A stretch of DNA of 64,000 bases, taken from contig CM050453.2 in assembly GCA_027563935.2 (NCBI GenBank), forward strand, positions 11,054,001 to 11,118,000, in the 5' to 3' direction. The position numbers were made by a program, and so were the translations under genes. Of the stretch, positions 1 through 12,648 are shown in pieces (position 1 is the stretch's first letter; each line of letters opens with the position of its first letter). The stretch is from Costus lasius. Lineage: Eukaryota > Streptophyta > Magnoliopsida > Zingiberales > Costaceae. The notes under the pieces were generated by a model. The model was not told the origin of the DNA. It saw only the letters and a program-made list of their open reading frames with translations, and made no database searches.

Positions 1-1142
1 GCCTTCGCTATGAGCGCCGGCGGCTACCTTTGGTCTCTTCTCCCAATCATGATCACGTGATATTCACGTGAATATATTTTTTTCTTCTCACTATTTTTTT
101 TTCTTTTTTTTTTCTTCCCTTAAAAAAAACACAGCCCAAGGAATGTAAAATAAAAGGAAGGGAGAAAAACCAGTTGTTTGGTTTTCACATAATCTGGTTG
201 TAACCAAAATCAGAGAAAAGGGATTTTTTTTTTTCTACATTCTTTCCTCCTTTCTTTTTTCTGGAAATATGAAACACGATGAAAGAAGCTAAGTCCAAAT
301 TTTCATTTGATAAAAATATGCAAGATATGAACTGACAATTTACTTCTAATGTTAATGTAAAACCAGTTAAGTGCCCCAAAGCTCTCATTTTGCTAAGGAT
401 GCCATTACCCGTCATATGCTCATGCTTTTCATCTAAAGATCAACATTTACACGATGTTCTTGTAGGGAAAAGAGGCGGAAAAGGAAACAAAATTCCTTCT
501 AACCGTTTCTAAGGGGAAGAAACAAAAACAAAGTAGCGCAAACATGCAGCAACACAACAATGGAGAAATTTAGGGATTAGCACAATAAGTTGTGTTGCTG
601 CTTGTTTGCGCAGCCAGTCCAACTCAAGGGGAAGAAACATCTCTGTCAGGTTATGAACATAAACTACGCAAAGAAAGCTACAATCACAGTACTTGGCTTC
701 GCCAACATGATGAATGCAGCTTTCTTACGAGATGAAACCCCCAACGGGGCTATAACCTTTCGACTATAGAGAACATTTAGTTACCAGAAGAAATATCAAG
801 AAAAGTGAATACGTGTACAGCCAAAACCTAGGTTCCTGTGTCAACGTCTAAGCAAAGCATGAAACAAGGTATCTCAAGCATTCAGCTAATTTACCAGAAG
901 CCGTTCTTGCTGGTTAGCTAACCAACCATATTATGATCCAGAATAGTATGCATATGTATTAGCAGAAAAGTTAAGCAACACAGCATAGTTTTTTATGCTA
1001 CAAAGCGAATCAGAAGACATGGTCAGATTATATAGACACAGATGAAGGTGAAGAGCCCTGTTGTTTCCGCTGCACCAGTTGAGGGGCAAGGACGAGATGT
1101 TTCTCTTGTTACAGAAATGTTTCCCTTGTTCCAGAAAGCAGA
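1..1142. other. Region downstream of the F-box gene
   Basis: No coding region is recognised here. The stretch lies 3' of the minus-strand F-box gene that ends at 1143, so its right part probably holds that gene's 3' UTR. It has T/C-rich tracts near 80-120 and a strong inverted repeat at 536-611, listed separately. Confidence 0.5.
536..611. repeat. Near-perfect 23-bp hairpin
   Basis: Positions 536-558 and 589-611 are reverse complements over 23 bases with a single mismatch, separated by a 30-base loop. The arms contain GCAGCAACACAAC and its complement. The structure lies about 530 bp past the stop codon of the minus-strand F-box gene. It could be a small foldback relic or a structured part of the 3' transcript. 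The stem is at the lower limit for a microRNA precursor. Confidence 0.75.
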
Positions 1143-4100
1143 CTATTCTTCCAGACTACAACCACCGTCTTCATAGACATCACCATCACCATCACCATCC
1201 CCATCTTCATCATCATCATCATCAGAAAAATGAATGGGCCCCAGTAGCGTACTTAGTATTACTTGGTTCCATCTGACAGCTCTCAGATGCCTGAGTTTTG
1301 AAGCCAGAGAATGCCATGAGGATGACTCTCTACCTTCAACTTCTGCTGAGCTCTCAGACACGGTGCAGCTTCTAGCATCTGGAAAGTACTTCAAAGCCAA
1401 GCTGTCCGCAGTCTCAAGAACGTCAAAATCTAATACAGGCGATAATGGCCTACCAATAACTTGAACATGGCACACGCTTCAAAACAGAAAAAACAATAGC
1501 TATTGTTACTTCAACACTAACCTGATATAACATAGATCATTTGAATCTAATTAGGAAAAACATATGGCATTTTTTGGAACCCCAAAACCAAGTCAACAAT
1601 GTTCCTTCAAGCCTCAAAGCATCAACTTTGCAGCATCTCGCATGTTTTGCCACATTTCTTGATATTAGTGTGCAATTTGCTACTATGCATGATTTGGAGC
1701 AGGTAATGACGACAATAGGGCCAATGAATATAAAAAACAAAAAAAAGGCAAGATCCTATAGCTTAATAAATCCGAAGAATCATTTATCAATCCACACTCA
1801 CCAAATATAATAGAGATCGTCCATTGCTTGTCTCTGGACCCTACCCAGCAATTCAATCCGCAATATTCCACCGAGACAGACAACCGGTTTAGGAAGTCTA
1901 AAAGATTGCAATACACTTTCCTGCATAACAACAACTTTCATCAAAGTAAGATCTAGTTAAGAAAGTTCCAATTCTGATTTACAATTCAATTCACAGATCT
2001 CCATGAAGAATATATCACCCACACTTTCGTTTTTCTTACAAGAAGAGAATTTATTGATTAACAAAAAAATACAGGACTACCGACTACGCTAATCAGAGCT
2101 CAGTTAACTGAGTGCAAGTTATCAGTCCAAAAGTGATAGCCAAAAGTCAAAGTTGGAATGCAACTCACCTAGTTTTTCTTCGTTTTCTAATCCCGCCCAA
2201 ATCGGGTAGAAAACTGATTGTGCCTCACCTCTTGCCCCGCCACCGCCATCTCACCTATTCTCCATTGCAGCCTCGCCTGTTTGCTATCACTGCTTCACTC
2301 GCTTGCCACTACTTGCTATCCCACTCGACACTGTGGCCTCACCTCGCCTGCTCAATGCTCCTCGCTCGCCGCCACCTCCTCTCTTTCGCTCCCTCTCCCT
2401 TCCCTAGACACGCGATAATCACTTGACCCTAATTCCCTTCTTTCATTTTTTTTCCTTTCCTCCTTTTTTCTTTCCTTCTCTCTGCATTTCCGTGCAAGTA
2501 AACATGGCCTTAGAGACTTTACCCTTAGTTGCTATCGATTATAGACAAGACTGTGTTCCTATCTAAAAACTATCAATCAAACAAAACAGTTAATGTTACA
2601 TCGCTTTTTTTCCCAATCTAATCAGTCTAGGCGACACAGAGACATGAATATGTTATTTTAGTCACTTTCCATGAAGCAATCACTAAAAGTTCACTAGTTA
2701 TTTTATCGCATTGTCCCTCATGCCATTACTCCATATGCACATGGAAAACAAACTGTATTAATTTTTTTGTGAAAAGTCATCTCAAATTCTCGCAAGAATT
2801 AATTACAAGAATGATCCTGTTTGTAGAATGTCATGAAAGAAAAAAGTTCTTTTGCCACATATCACAAATAAGAAAATCAAGTTTGTAATATCTCATATCA
2901 TTAGTAACTGCATTTAGACTATGCTTCCATTTATGTTTGAATCATCACAAGTGGATGAAGAAGTGGTCCTTGCAAACGACGCAGGACTCCAGCAAAGGCT
3001 TTGAGGAGTCAACTCTAATGAAGAAAATTACATAACATGTAAAGCATCATTACAAATGTCAACAAAATCAAACAAATTTGCTTCTGAAATAAATTAAAAA
3101 AACATGAATGAGTCAAACCAATTTATCATTGTACACCTAAAAGACCTGGAGCAGGTACTTGGCCACGAATTTTCATGATAAGCACCAACCAGGGAAATAT
3201 TATGTGCAAAGCCAAATAGTAAATAGAATCTATTACATAAACCCAAATTTTTTTGTCAGGGATGATTAAGTAAAAAATGAACATAAACTACTATTGACCT
3301 GCTACACAGTTAATCACGGATCCAATTATTTGGGATTAATTGCATTATATTTTGGAAAAAAAATGGCATTCTAAATTACCTGTGCCATTGGGAACTCAGG
3401 AGATGTATATGTCCAGTGGTAGTTTTCATCAAGAGATGATTGATCTGTGCAGGTACTTTCTGAAGCTAGTCTGGAATAACCCATCCGAAAACGTACTGAT
3501 TTGGCAGAGTATATGGGTTGTCCATGCTGAAAAAATGCTGCATAAACAGAAAGATATATAAATACAGTCACCAGACAGAATATCAAAACATTAGAGTACC
3601 AGTTGCAAAGGAAAACCTTTGAACGGCTTTATCTTTATCTCGTCAACAATACAGAGGTTTCCAACCAGTTTGTATGTTAAACTCTCCGGCACTCCAGGGT
3701 CTCTCTGTCCTCCACTGGACCAATAAGAAGGCCTGCGGTCTACTATTTCAGTAGATTCCAATGTATTTTCAATACTTTCATCTGGATAATTATCAGTGCT
3801 AGAAGCACTTATTGCGTGAAAAATGCAGTTCCTTTCACATTTGGGTGAACCAAGACAATGGCTTAGGTACAGATACACACGGTGTTCTCTCACCATGCTT
3901 TCCCATTCAGCAGAAGCACTGGATCCAGCTTCTGTAGTCTTTGAAGAACTACTTACTTCAGCAATGCGAGAAAAACTTGGCACATCAGGAGAAATCCTTA
4001 AGCATAAGCTTTTGCTGAAACCATTTATGACAACTGCAGTATATGTTGAACAGCGTAATGAGAGTCCTAGAAGTGCACATATACAACTCGCAGCAGTTTA

Positions 4101-7100
4101 ACATGAAGGTTACTGCCATACGATGCAACCTTCTAGAAACTCACATATGGAAAGATAAAAACAATAACAATAAAGAGAAATCAGGATGTGTAGCGCTTTG
4201 AGGATTATGCTACAGAAAATGTGCCTTCAATGTAAATGGAAGCGTTTGCAGCATAATAGTAAGGAAAACATACTTTATGGTGCCACACGTCCACTGTTAA
4301 AATTCATTCCGCTAAACTAAATCCATTACAAAACTATTATTTGGATTCCTCAATCAATTATCAGTCTTTGGCAAAGTATACTAACTCTTAGTCATTGTTA
4401 ATTAGGAAACAAGATCTCTTCATCAATAACATAAAAAATTGATGTTTACATATGATCATATTGGAACCTTAGAAACAAAAACCTTTCCCAAAAGAATGAA
4501 CAGGACTTAGATTGTCACAAAATAACTCTTTAAATTTGAAGGTAAAGAAACATAATAGAAATCATCCGAATCAAGATCAACAAATACAATCCAAGTGTTC
4601 CAGAAGTTCACTAGCTCATTAACTTGATAAGCTTGAAACTGCATGACCCAATTTAAAATCTTAAACCTAGATTAATTATAGTAAATTCATTAAGCATTAT
4701 ATACTATAGCATTGTTTCTCCCACTTTCCCCATGAAAGGAGCATGCCAATCTCCACCTCTTAAGAATTGACAATCTCATTAAGCCCAAATCCTAACATAT
4801 GTTGAGAATTATCCTTTAGTCGATAGCATGTGAAATTAGCCCTATAGAGGCTACCATCCTCAATAGCTCTTTCCTATTAGCCTAATTGAGCCCTTACCTA
4901 TTAGCCTCTTGCTATGTTTAAAACTAAGTTTGCTTGGATACCATTTGTTATGATGACCTACTTAATAAGCAATCTGACCAATTAGTATGGAGAGCCAAAT
5001 GACAACATGACCGATTTAAAAAGTTTAAATCCAAATTAATGGTAGTAAGTTTAATAAATCTTATATACTATAACATCTCTCCTCTCACTTTTGATGGAGA
5101 CAAGAGCCCCAACCAAAAGAGGTACAAATGGAGCTTAAGGTTACCCTAAGCACCTAAAGTTCCACTTACCTTGCATTGCATAACACGCATTTTAGATTAG
5201 ATATTTTTTTCTAAATTTACCATGCATCTCATCTTTTTGTAAACATTGTTAATGTAATCATGCATCATGGTAGTATAGGACATATTTGCATCACATTTTG
5301 GTAAGCTCAAGCTAGTCAAGTCCAAGGAGAATTCAACTCAAGTTCAAGTAATTTTGGCTCAAGTCAAGTCCAAGCATCCTCCACAAGTCAACACCAAATG
5401 CAAAGCAATAATCAAATCGATTAAAAAAAAGATCCTTAATGCTCTTGGAGTCAACCAAATTAGCCATGGAGTATGGATGTTCCAGCCAAAGAGGAAGCCC
5501 AAATTCAGCACATGAGAGAGCTTGAAGCCCAGCCCAAAGAAGAAGCCTAGTGCAGCCTTCAAGACACCATAAAAAGAAAGAGGGGCATTTCAGCTTGTCA
5601 AGTGCCCAGCTCAAAGGAGAAATTTCAGCTAGCTTTTCCAGCTTTTTCAGCTTTTTCAGCCATCAAACAAATGAAGAAAGCTGATGTTGAGAAGCAAGGA
5701 AATAGGAATGAAGCCTACTCAATGAGGAAGCAGACGTTGGGACAAATCAGCCTTGACTATTGAAGCTAACAGCTAGAAAACTTGAGGGATTTTTGCCTAT
5801 AAGATGTAACTCACCCTTGTGGTTTGAGAGAAGTTTTGATGATTGAATGGAAATAGCTTTGTTTCATTTTTTTTCGGATGTTTCCTCTTCTCTTCCGCCA
5901 GCGCTTGTGTCGCCAGCTTGCTCTTCACCTTCTCGATCATCACGTTCATCCTCTTCCACTGAAGCTCCACCCCTTCTCCTCTCAAGCATCATCGTCCACT
6001 CTTCTAGCTCCTGCACCTAGCTCCCTAGCTCCATCACAGCTCTAAATTGAATTTAACTCGCCCACAAGCTACGCCCGAACCACTCCATGTTTCCTACCGA
6101 GTCCAATTCAAGGTTCTCTCTGTCTTCACGCCGACGATGATCCAACCAATGTATCCTCTTCAAACTCCAGCCACCCCTCCTCCTTTCAAGCCAAACCCAC
6201 AACCGAAAGGATCCTCCCATCCGACAACTAGATCACCAAAATCAGGACTTCTTGGGAAGCCCTAGTTTCCGCCTCATCTCCTTGTTCAACATCGATCTCC
6301 TCCGGCTGGCCACCTTTCATCCCCAAATTCTGGCCATGAGCTCGCCATAAGTTGGGTGGCCTCCAACTAAAGCAGGTTCAACGTTCGTGCTCTGCCGGAC
6401 CAACAGCGACAACCCCTGCTTTGTCCGCACGCCACCCCTATTTTTGCAGACTCGTGGCAAGGCTGACGGGCTGACGTTCCCTACGCTTAGCATATGGGTG
6501 GTGGTTGACATCCACCTGAACCTCTCTGGCCAGTGACCCATGTCGTCCCCTTTCCCATCTGCAAGGCATCACCAGTCGCCGACGCCCACAGGCAGAGGCC
6601 AAAGCTCATAGCTCATGTTGCCTCACAGTTGCAATAGCCCTCGTGTTCAATCCCCTGTTTCGCCTGCTATCGTTGCTCTCACACCGGGAAGGGATTCATG
6701 ATGCCTCCGAATCCTCTTCCTCATCCCCTCCATTAGCCACGAAGCTTCCCCACCCTGGCACTCTTCTTCAGCTCCAGTCAATGGCAAAGACTCAGCCCTC
6801 CATTTGCGACATTCCAACCGAGCCTCTAGACTCCTCTTGGTTCAGCTTTCATAGTTTGCTTAAATTTCCTGTTGGGATCCCCTACCTTCATTTGTATTTC
6901 ACTGTAGGTGTGAAGATACAAGGAGTTTCCATGGAACTATCGTATGCGGAGTGCGAGCCTTCAAACGCACTTCTCTAGCTTTAAAATAGGACTAAGCTTA
7001 GATTTTTTTTACATACTTTGTTAACAAGGGAATTTTGGAGGCTTAACTTCCCCCCTTGATTAGCTTGGATTGTAATGGATTTTGGACACTTAATTAATTT

Positions 7101-8396
7101 TACCCAAGTATGTTTGGGATTTCGGAAATCTATGTGTAAGCTCATAGGGCCCTACTTGCCTGCATATCAACCAATGGACCGGTGAAAACCACAATAGTTG
7201 ATCTTTCTATTCTCAAAGGCCACAAGGTGAGCTTAATTTTGGTAGTTAGTCATTTATCTATCCTAGTTGTAGTTTAGTTTCATTTTAATTTATTTGCATG
7301 CTTAGTTTTGATTTTTATTAAAAATACAAAAAATATATATATATGTTTGAAAACCTGCTTATTTGCATGCTTAGTACCCCTCCTGCATTAGTTGGTATCA
7401 AAGCATGCTAGTACCCCTCATGCATCAACTTTCCATGTGAAACTAAACTGGGGCATCACACCAAACCTAAAAATGATCAAAACTAAAATTTGAAATAGGA
7501 TAGGCATATCTATTCTCTCCCAGTTAAAGGATCTGTGCAATCTTCATTTTCTCCTCCCTCTTTTCTCTCTTCCAATATCCAACTTCTCATTACTCTAAAC
7601 ACCATTGCCTCCACCTCCTGTGACCATAGCTAGGATAAGCCTTTTTGCATCCCTTACTTTGTCTATGAAACAAGCATGTACAAGTAGGCAACATTTAATC
7701 TAAATCAAGTTGTCCAATTTTACATTTTTCATGGCATTCTCTTGAATTGTAAAACCAACCATTCTAAAACAAACATTGTGTGCTAATTGAGATATAACTT
7801 TTACAAAAGAAAAAAACATCTATAAAGAATTCTGCAGAAGCAATTGTGTGAATCCTACAAATTGAAATAATTAACAGAAACCTCAAGAATAATGGTATTA
7901 GGAAAATTAAACAAGAAAAAGTAGTAATTAAGGTCGTGTCCTGTGCTAACTATGCATAGGTTTCACTACAACATCTTACAAGATGGCATTAACTTTTTAA
8001 TTAGTGAAATCACAGATGTCCCCCTTGAGAACTTTGTGGCTGCGTTTTACTCCCTCATTTTAGCTTTATATCTAAGAATCCAAGAAAATGAAGGATGATT
8101 GCAATTCCCGCGATTTAGCCCACAATGTAGGGCTACTTCTAAATTGATTATAATCTACCCAAATTAGCAAACCAAACAATATAGGAGAAATATTACTGAT
8201 TCATCGCGTATCCACGATCCACTCACGGCAGAGGGCATGGCAACTCACCGAATTTGCGCCAGGACCTGGACACGGAGCTGATGCGCGCAAGATCAGCCGG
8301 ATCGTCGAAGAGCTTTAGCACAGCGGTGGAGGCGTCCGGCCCCAGCCATTCTATGAAATCCCAGCAGGTCTCCATCCCAGGAAACGACCTGCGCAT
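1143..8396 (-). CDS. F-box protein, At4g00755 type
   Basis: This is a five-exon gene on the minus strand: 8396-8249, 4033-3617, 3537-3380, 1920-1802 and 1476-1143, joined in frame to give about 391 residues. The N-terminal F-box includes WDFIEWLGPDAS, PADLARISSVSRSWRKF and then NGFSKSLCLR. Downstream come the family signatures ISASSTDNYPDESIENTL, RPSYWSSGGQ, PIYSAKSVRFRMGY, WTYTSPEFPMAQ, IELLGRVQRQ and HVQVIGRPL, all typical of F-box protein At4g00755. Such proteins are expected to bind SKP1 in SCF ubiquitin ligases; the target is unknown. The start at 8396 is the first ATG of the exon; 8375 is an alternative. The C-terminus ends in an Asp/Gly-rich acidic tail encoded by a trinucleotide repeat. 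The first intron is 4.2 kb and contains repeats. Confidence 0.88.
1178..1226. repeat. CAT/ATC trinucleotide repeat inside the last exon
   Basis: Interrupted CAT/CAC/CCC triplets run through this stretch. On the minus strand they encode a run of Asp, Glu and Gly residues in the tail of the F-box protein. On the plus strand the same bases give a His-rich shadow frame. Length polymorphism of the acidic tail is likely. Confidence 0.8.
1921..3379. other. Third intron of the F-box gene
   Basis: This intron is bounded by GT and AG on the minus strand. It is AT-rich apart from a C/T-rich segment near 2180-2500. The open frames inside it match no family I recognise, and I see no gene or complete transposon. 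Confidence 0.6.
4626..5080. repeat. Diverged direct repeat in intron
   Basis: Two stretches of about 90 bases, near 4640-4730 and 4995-5085, share the same order of words: ATGACC, ATTTAAAA, TTAAAxCxxATTAAT, TATATACTATA and CTCxCACTTT. They are diverged direct copies about 360 bp apart, probably remnants of one degraded retroelement. Confidence 0.5.
5640..7402 (+). mobile_element. Possible LTR-retrotransposon remnant with a tRNA-Met primer site
   Basis: At about 7391-7402 the sequence TGGTATCAAAGC differs by one base from the common plant primer-binding site complementary to initiator tRNA-Met. It follows a CA dinucleotide a few bases upstream, as after a 5' LTR. A TATA-like CCTATAAG near 5797 and a long C/T-rich leader lie to its left. 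No second LTR, target duplication or gag/pol frame is visible, so this would be a truncated remnant. Confidence 0.3.
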
Positions 8397-8789
8397 TGCG
8401 ACTCAGCACAGCCGAACAAAAAATGGTGGACGAAAAAGAGGGTAGGCAGGATTCTACCGCGAGATCCACGCGGCGCAGATCCAAGGAAGAGGAGGCGCGC
8501 GAGCAAAATCAGCTGGGAGGAAAGCGAAACCCTAGAGGGCCAAAGAAGCGCGCGATGAAACTGAGAGGGAAGGAGAAGAGGGGAAGAGGACAGAGAGAGG
8601 AGCGTATGAGATGGCAATTAAGCGACGGCAGCAACCGACACGGCACATTCAGGGGACAGAGGAGGCCTTTATCGATAAGGAAACTTCACAATACGCGTCA
8701 ATAATTATCTTCTAAATATATTTCATTTTTTTCTTATTTGACTTATTTCATTACAAATAAGTCACTATTTTAATTACATATCAGATTAA

Positions 8790-9432
8790 CGACTCATAAA
8801 TAAATCATGTCAATTGTGATTCATAATTCGATAAAATCAACCTAAATATGATCTATTTTTAATTAGATCAAATTGTCTAACACAAATAAAACTCAAATAT
8901 AATCAGGTCAATCTGACGTGATAACCAATTTATTAAATGAATTATTTACTAACCCAATTTGTTTGACTCAATACGACTAAATTATAAATTTATTATTTAT
9001 ATTTTATATATAAATCATAAATTGATAAAAATTTTATTAAAATTTATAAAAATTTAGGCTTCTCGTGTGAGCCAAAATGTAGGTTAAAAGATAATTAGAA
9101 AAAATTTGGACTTATGGGCTAGTATTGGGAGTTAGGCGGACCTATATTTAAAATTTATATATGTAAATATATAATGTAATCGGGTTAAGCAGGTTAACCA
9201 ATTTATAATCCGACACGATTCAATTATTTTCGGGTCATAAATGGGTTGACCTATTTATGATCCGAATACGATTATAGTTGACCCAAAATCTGCCTAACTT
9301 CGTGTCGAATTAGGTGTCAGATCATAAACGAGTTGACATATTTATGATCCGAACACGATTATAGCTAACTTGAATCCGCCTAACTTCGTGTCGAATCAGG
9401 TCAAATCAAATTTTGCCGGGTTGGATTTTAAT
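8790..9432. mobile_element. Diverged reverse-orientation copy of the 24.1 kb hAT-like repeat
   Basis: This stretch matches the reverse complement of 24109-24649 over most of its length. Shared words include TTTATATATGTAAATATATA, GTGxGCCxAAAxxTxGGTTA and ACGATTATAGxTGAC. The right part also carries an internal duplication of about 85 bp (near 9230-9300 and 9315-9400), both copies reading GATCCGAAxACGATTATAG and CCTAACTTCGTGTCGAAT. The ends are too diverged to define a target duplication. Confidence 0.65.
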
Positions 9433-9572
9433 CTCTTTTCAGGTCTTTATCTATTGAACTAATTGATACCTTTCAAACTACAAGTAGGGCTAGCACGAGT
9501 TAAACCTGCACATAAGAGGTCAAGGCCTAATGTCTAGCCTACAAAGCTACAGCACGGTTCCTAACATGAATC

Positions 9573-10694
9573 TAGAGGTGAGCATTAGACAAAGATTGAC
9601 ACTAATTTTACCAAAAAATTATTTAGAGAATTTTTTTACCATCAAAATTGAACAAAATTTAAAAAAAATGATCTCCACCAAACCAAATTTACTAAATTAA
9701 TTTTTGATAAATTTGATAAATTTCTATTTTACGGATTTAGATTATTTTATCTATATAAATTTATAAATATATCTCTCAGTAATCTATTTATCAAATAAAG
9801 TTGTATTAGTAAATTTACTAAATTTATCAATGTAGCATTTATATTAACAGTTTTTACTGAACAAAAAATTACAAATATTGATATCTGAATAGTAGAAAAA
9901 TTATTACTGATTCTAATACTTAGGACTGTGTATGGGCAATTAATTGAACCAGTTGACCAAATCAACCGATTAATCGAACCATTCAGTTCAAAAAAACCGT
10001 GAATCGTTCTCGAATCAATTTGATCGATTAACCAGTCAACTGGTTAATCACTTTGGTTAACCACAGGTTAACTGATCATAATATATATTTTTTAAATTTT
10101 TTTAAATTAGGCAAGCGTAACTTCCAATATTATTCTTAAATACACCTTTCATCAATTAACCAATTAAACTAACCATGAAAATACATTAAAAAAATCAAGC
10201 AATTAAATTCACCATTTAAAAACATTAGTATTTGAAGTACGGCACTTCATATTAAAAGAAATAATATCTCAAGATAAATGAATGAAAATTCGCATGCCCT
10301 ACTGGAATTTGATTACACAAAAAAACTTATATCAAATTAATAAGTAACTAAGTTAGGTTGGAAAATAGAATGTTAAAGAATAATTTATTAAATGTAAATG
10401 TAACTAATCTAAGATGTGACAGTTTGACAGTTGTGAATGAATAAAATTAATAAAAATATTTAATTTATCTTATATTACCGTAGGTTAACCGTCGATTCAA
10501 CTACCTCCTGAACCATAATCGAACCGGTAACTGGTGCATAAGTAAAAAAAACCGACTACCTAATGAATCGTTCGGTTCGATTAATCGATTTTTCGGTTCG
10601 GGTTTGATTAACCACGGTTTAACAATTTTTCTGCACACCCTTGCTAATACTGAATTCAGTAAATTAAATCTTTGTTGAACCGATGCTCACCCTA
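9573..10694. mobile_element. Outer hAT-type MITE (host of a nested insertion)
   Basis: The ends read TAGAGGTGAGCA on the left and, read inward from the right, TAGGGTGAGCA, a typical hAT terminus. Flanking 8-mers CATGAATC (9565-9572) and AATGAATC (10695-10702) agree at seven of eight bases, the hAT target size. Removing the inner element 9921-10643 and one of its duplications leaves about 390 bp with no coding capacity, so it is non-autonomous. It lies between two genes. Confidence 0.75.
9921..10643. mobile_element. Inner hAT-type MITE nested in the outer one
   Basis: The element is 723 bp, with ends TAGGACTGTGTATGGGC and, inward from the right, CAAGGGTGTGCAG. It is bounded by a perfect 8-bp duplication, CTAATACT, at 9913-9920 and 10644-10651. 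Subterminal regions are rich in AACCGxTTAATCGA motifs in both orientations. No transposase frame is present. Its target lies inside the outer hAT element, so it arrived later. Confidence 0.85.
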
Positions 10695-10702
10695 AATGAA
10701 TC

Positions 10703-11519
10703 CATAAATTTTTTATATATAGATAAATTATAATAAGAGTAATATTTGACTATAAAATTTTATTATCAACAACTAACATTTATAATTTATTCATTCAAAT
10801 TCAACTATTTGAATTTCCGTAAGGGAAAATTCAAAAGTCCTTTAATGGGCCTCACCTTATGCGAGTTGTGACTGTTAGCCCCCTGTTTAGAGGTGATGAT
10901 TATGGTATTATTTATTAATATATTAGATTTATTAATTTTAGTTGGTACACCTTCTCTATATAAAGAGAGTCAGCGCAAATAGCTATGATAGGCTTATCAC
11001 CGACACACCAGCAGAAAAGCAACATCGATTATATCTTGAGATAGAAGATCGAGACTAAAACCAATGAGAGGGTTGGAGATTGTTTCATTACTGTTATTAT
11101 TTATTTAATTATAATTAAATATTATAATTAATTGTGCCAATAAAATCTTATTGTGACCACTTGTCCAAAGTTAATCCAAATATATTCTAGTATATATATT
11201 TTTTAAAAAATCTTCGCATTGATGTTAGACACATTTTTACATCTCAAACAGAAAATTAGAACAGGTTGGGTATGGCAATACAATTTAGTAGAGGTACAGT
11301 GAGACTGAGATGAATTATGAACTTCACAAACCTAACTGAAACTTGCCCTTGAATTATCTGCATCTTAACAATAAAGGACACATCAATCATGCTGCTAAGC
11401 AGCATAAAAAATCACACACTCAAATTATTCCCAATTCAAGATCTGCTTGAGAATTCACAGCCTATGAAGACATCTAAGTAATTCTAAGTCGAACTTGTAC
11501 TTTGTAAGGACTACTGCAT
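10703..11519. other. Intergenic gap before the PP2-type gene
   Basis: This gap is mostly AT-rich. A segment near 10850-11090 has a TATATAAAG box within an otherwise non-coding context and resembles a retroelement terminus, but no paired repeat or target duplication was found. The right end is probably the 3' UTR of the minus-strand gene that stops at 11520. Confidence 0.4.
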
Positions 11520-12648
11520 CTAAGTCAACGTGTCAGCGTTGAAGACCTTTCCCTGCCTAGATCCCCTGGGATATATGACAACAGAGTCAACGCATAGCCC
11601 GCCTTTTGTGTGCGTGCAGTCAATTTGATCCATGGAGAACTTGAGGTTGGTCGGGACATCGGAGTTCTCCACATGGAAGTCACCTGCATGGTACAAGATC
11701 CAGTTCCCAGGCTTATCCAGGCAGTACTTGGATCGAGAATGCTGACCGTCTGACGTTGACAACTGAAATCGCACAGGCTTTATGTCCCACCCGTGTATGT
11801 GTTCAGAGAGGCAGATCCTCCGGCCGAGTCGCTTGGCGGCGCGGCCTAAATGGAGCCGGAAGAACAAACTGTAGGATCCAGCAGGGAAGCAGAAGTCAAT
11901 TTCACCGTCCACTTCCAGCCACCAGGTTTGCTGAAGGTATGCGACTGAATGGAATCTGCAAGCGAGGAAGTCAGAGTGATTCTCGTTCTTCAGTAAATTG
12001 TTGAATCAAAAATCATGGATTTATATGCCTCCTGTTGATAGTGGATGAAACGATACCTAGATTCCTCGGTGGCAAGGAAATTCCAGTACCTCCGATCATC
12101 AATCCCGGTAATCAGCAAGGCCTTTGAGGAAATTGACACACAAATCCCTCCGCTGTTCTTCTCGACCCAGAATTCCTGCAAGCCGGGAAATATAACCACA
12201 AGACAGATGCATCAAAGGCCTTTGACTTCTGTCTTTCAAGAATTTTAGGGGGAAAGCCTTTGTTTTGACAATTTAAAACATCGAAACTCGTCAATGGCCG
12301 CAAGCACAATTTCTTCAATACCTTGCTACCTCCATCGAAGGGAATCGGTCGGCACAACTGCGCATAGATCTCCTTCTTGCAGAGGCGACTCTTCTTGTAG
12401 GGGTTCTTCTCATCGGCGGCAAGCGCCAACAGAATCCGGTAATTCCTCGGGAGCTTCGTCTCCCACACCGAGTCCGCCGAAGCCGCCCCGCGGAATGTCC
12501 GGCTGAGCCCCGCCGCCCGGCAGATCTCCGACGGTTCAAGGTGGACCAGAACTCCCGCGACGCAGTCCTGCGGGAGATCCCCGAGCCCCGTTGGGTGGCC
12601 GCCGCCCTCGCCCCCCGGCCCCATCACACTCGACGTCCCCGCGCCCAT
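11520..12648 (-). CDS. PP2-A13: F-box protein PP2-A13-like
   Basis: Three exons at 12648-12322, 12175-12057 and 11955-11520 join in frame into about 293 residues, the usual size of PP2-A13 proteins. The N-terminal F-box reads GLGDLPQDCVAGVLVHL, EICRAAGLSRTFRGAASAD and VWETKLP, followed by KEIYAQLCRPIPFDGG. The rest is a phloem protein 2 (Nictaba-like) lectin domain with FWVEKNSGGICVSISSKAL, ITGIDDRRYWNF, TWWLEVDGEIDF and DSVVIYPRG. Family members are predicted SCF subunits that pair an F-box with glycan binding. The start MGAGTSS at 12648 fits the family; an in-frame extension reaches 12822 but lacks family similarity. Confidence 0.92.

Larger units (their letters stand above)
4034..8248. other. 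First intron of the F-box gene (4.2 kb)
   Basis: The intron runs from the donor after residue Phe of SWRKF to the acceptor before the VVINGF exon. It contains a direct repeat near 4626-5080 and a retroelement-like segment around 5640-7402. No other protein gene is recognisable inside it. Confidence 0.6.

Noticed and set aside
1061..1276. His-rich plus-strand open frame
   Set aside because: It is the antisense shadow of the Asp/Gly tail of the F-box protein, created by the CAT repeat.
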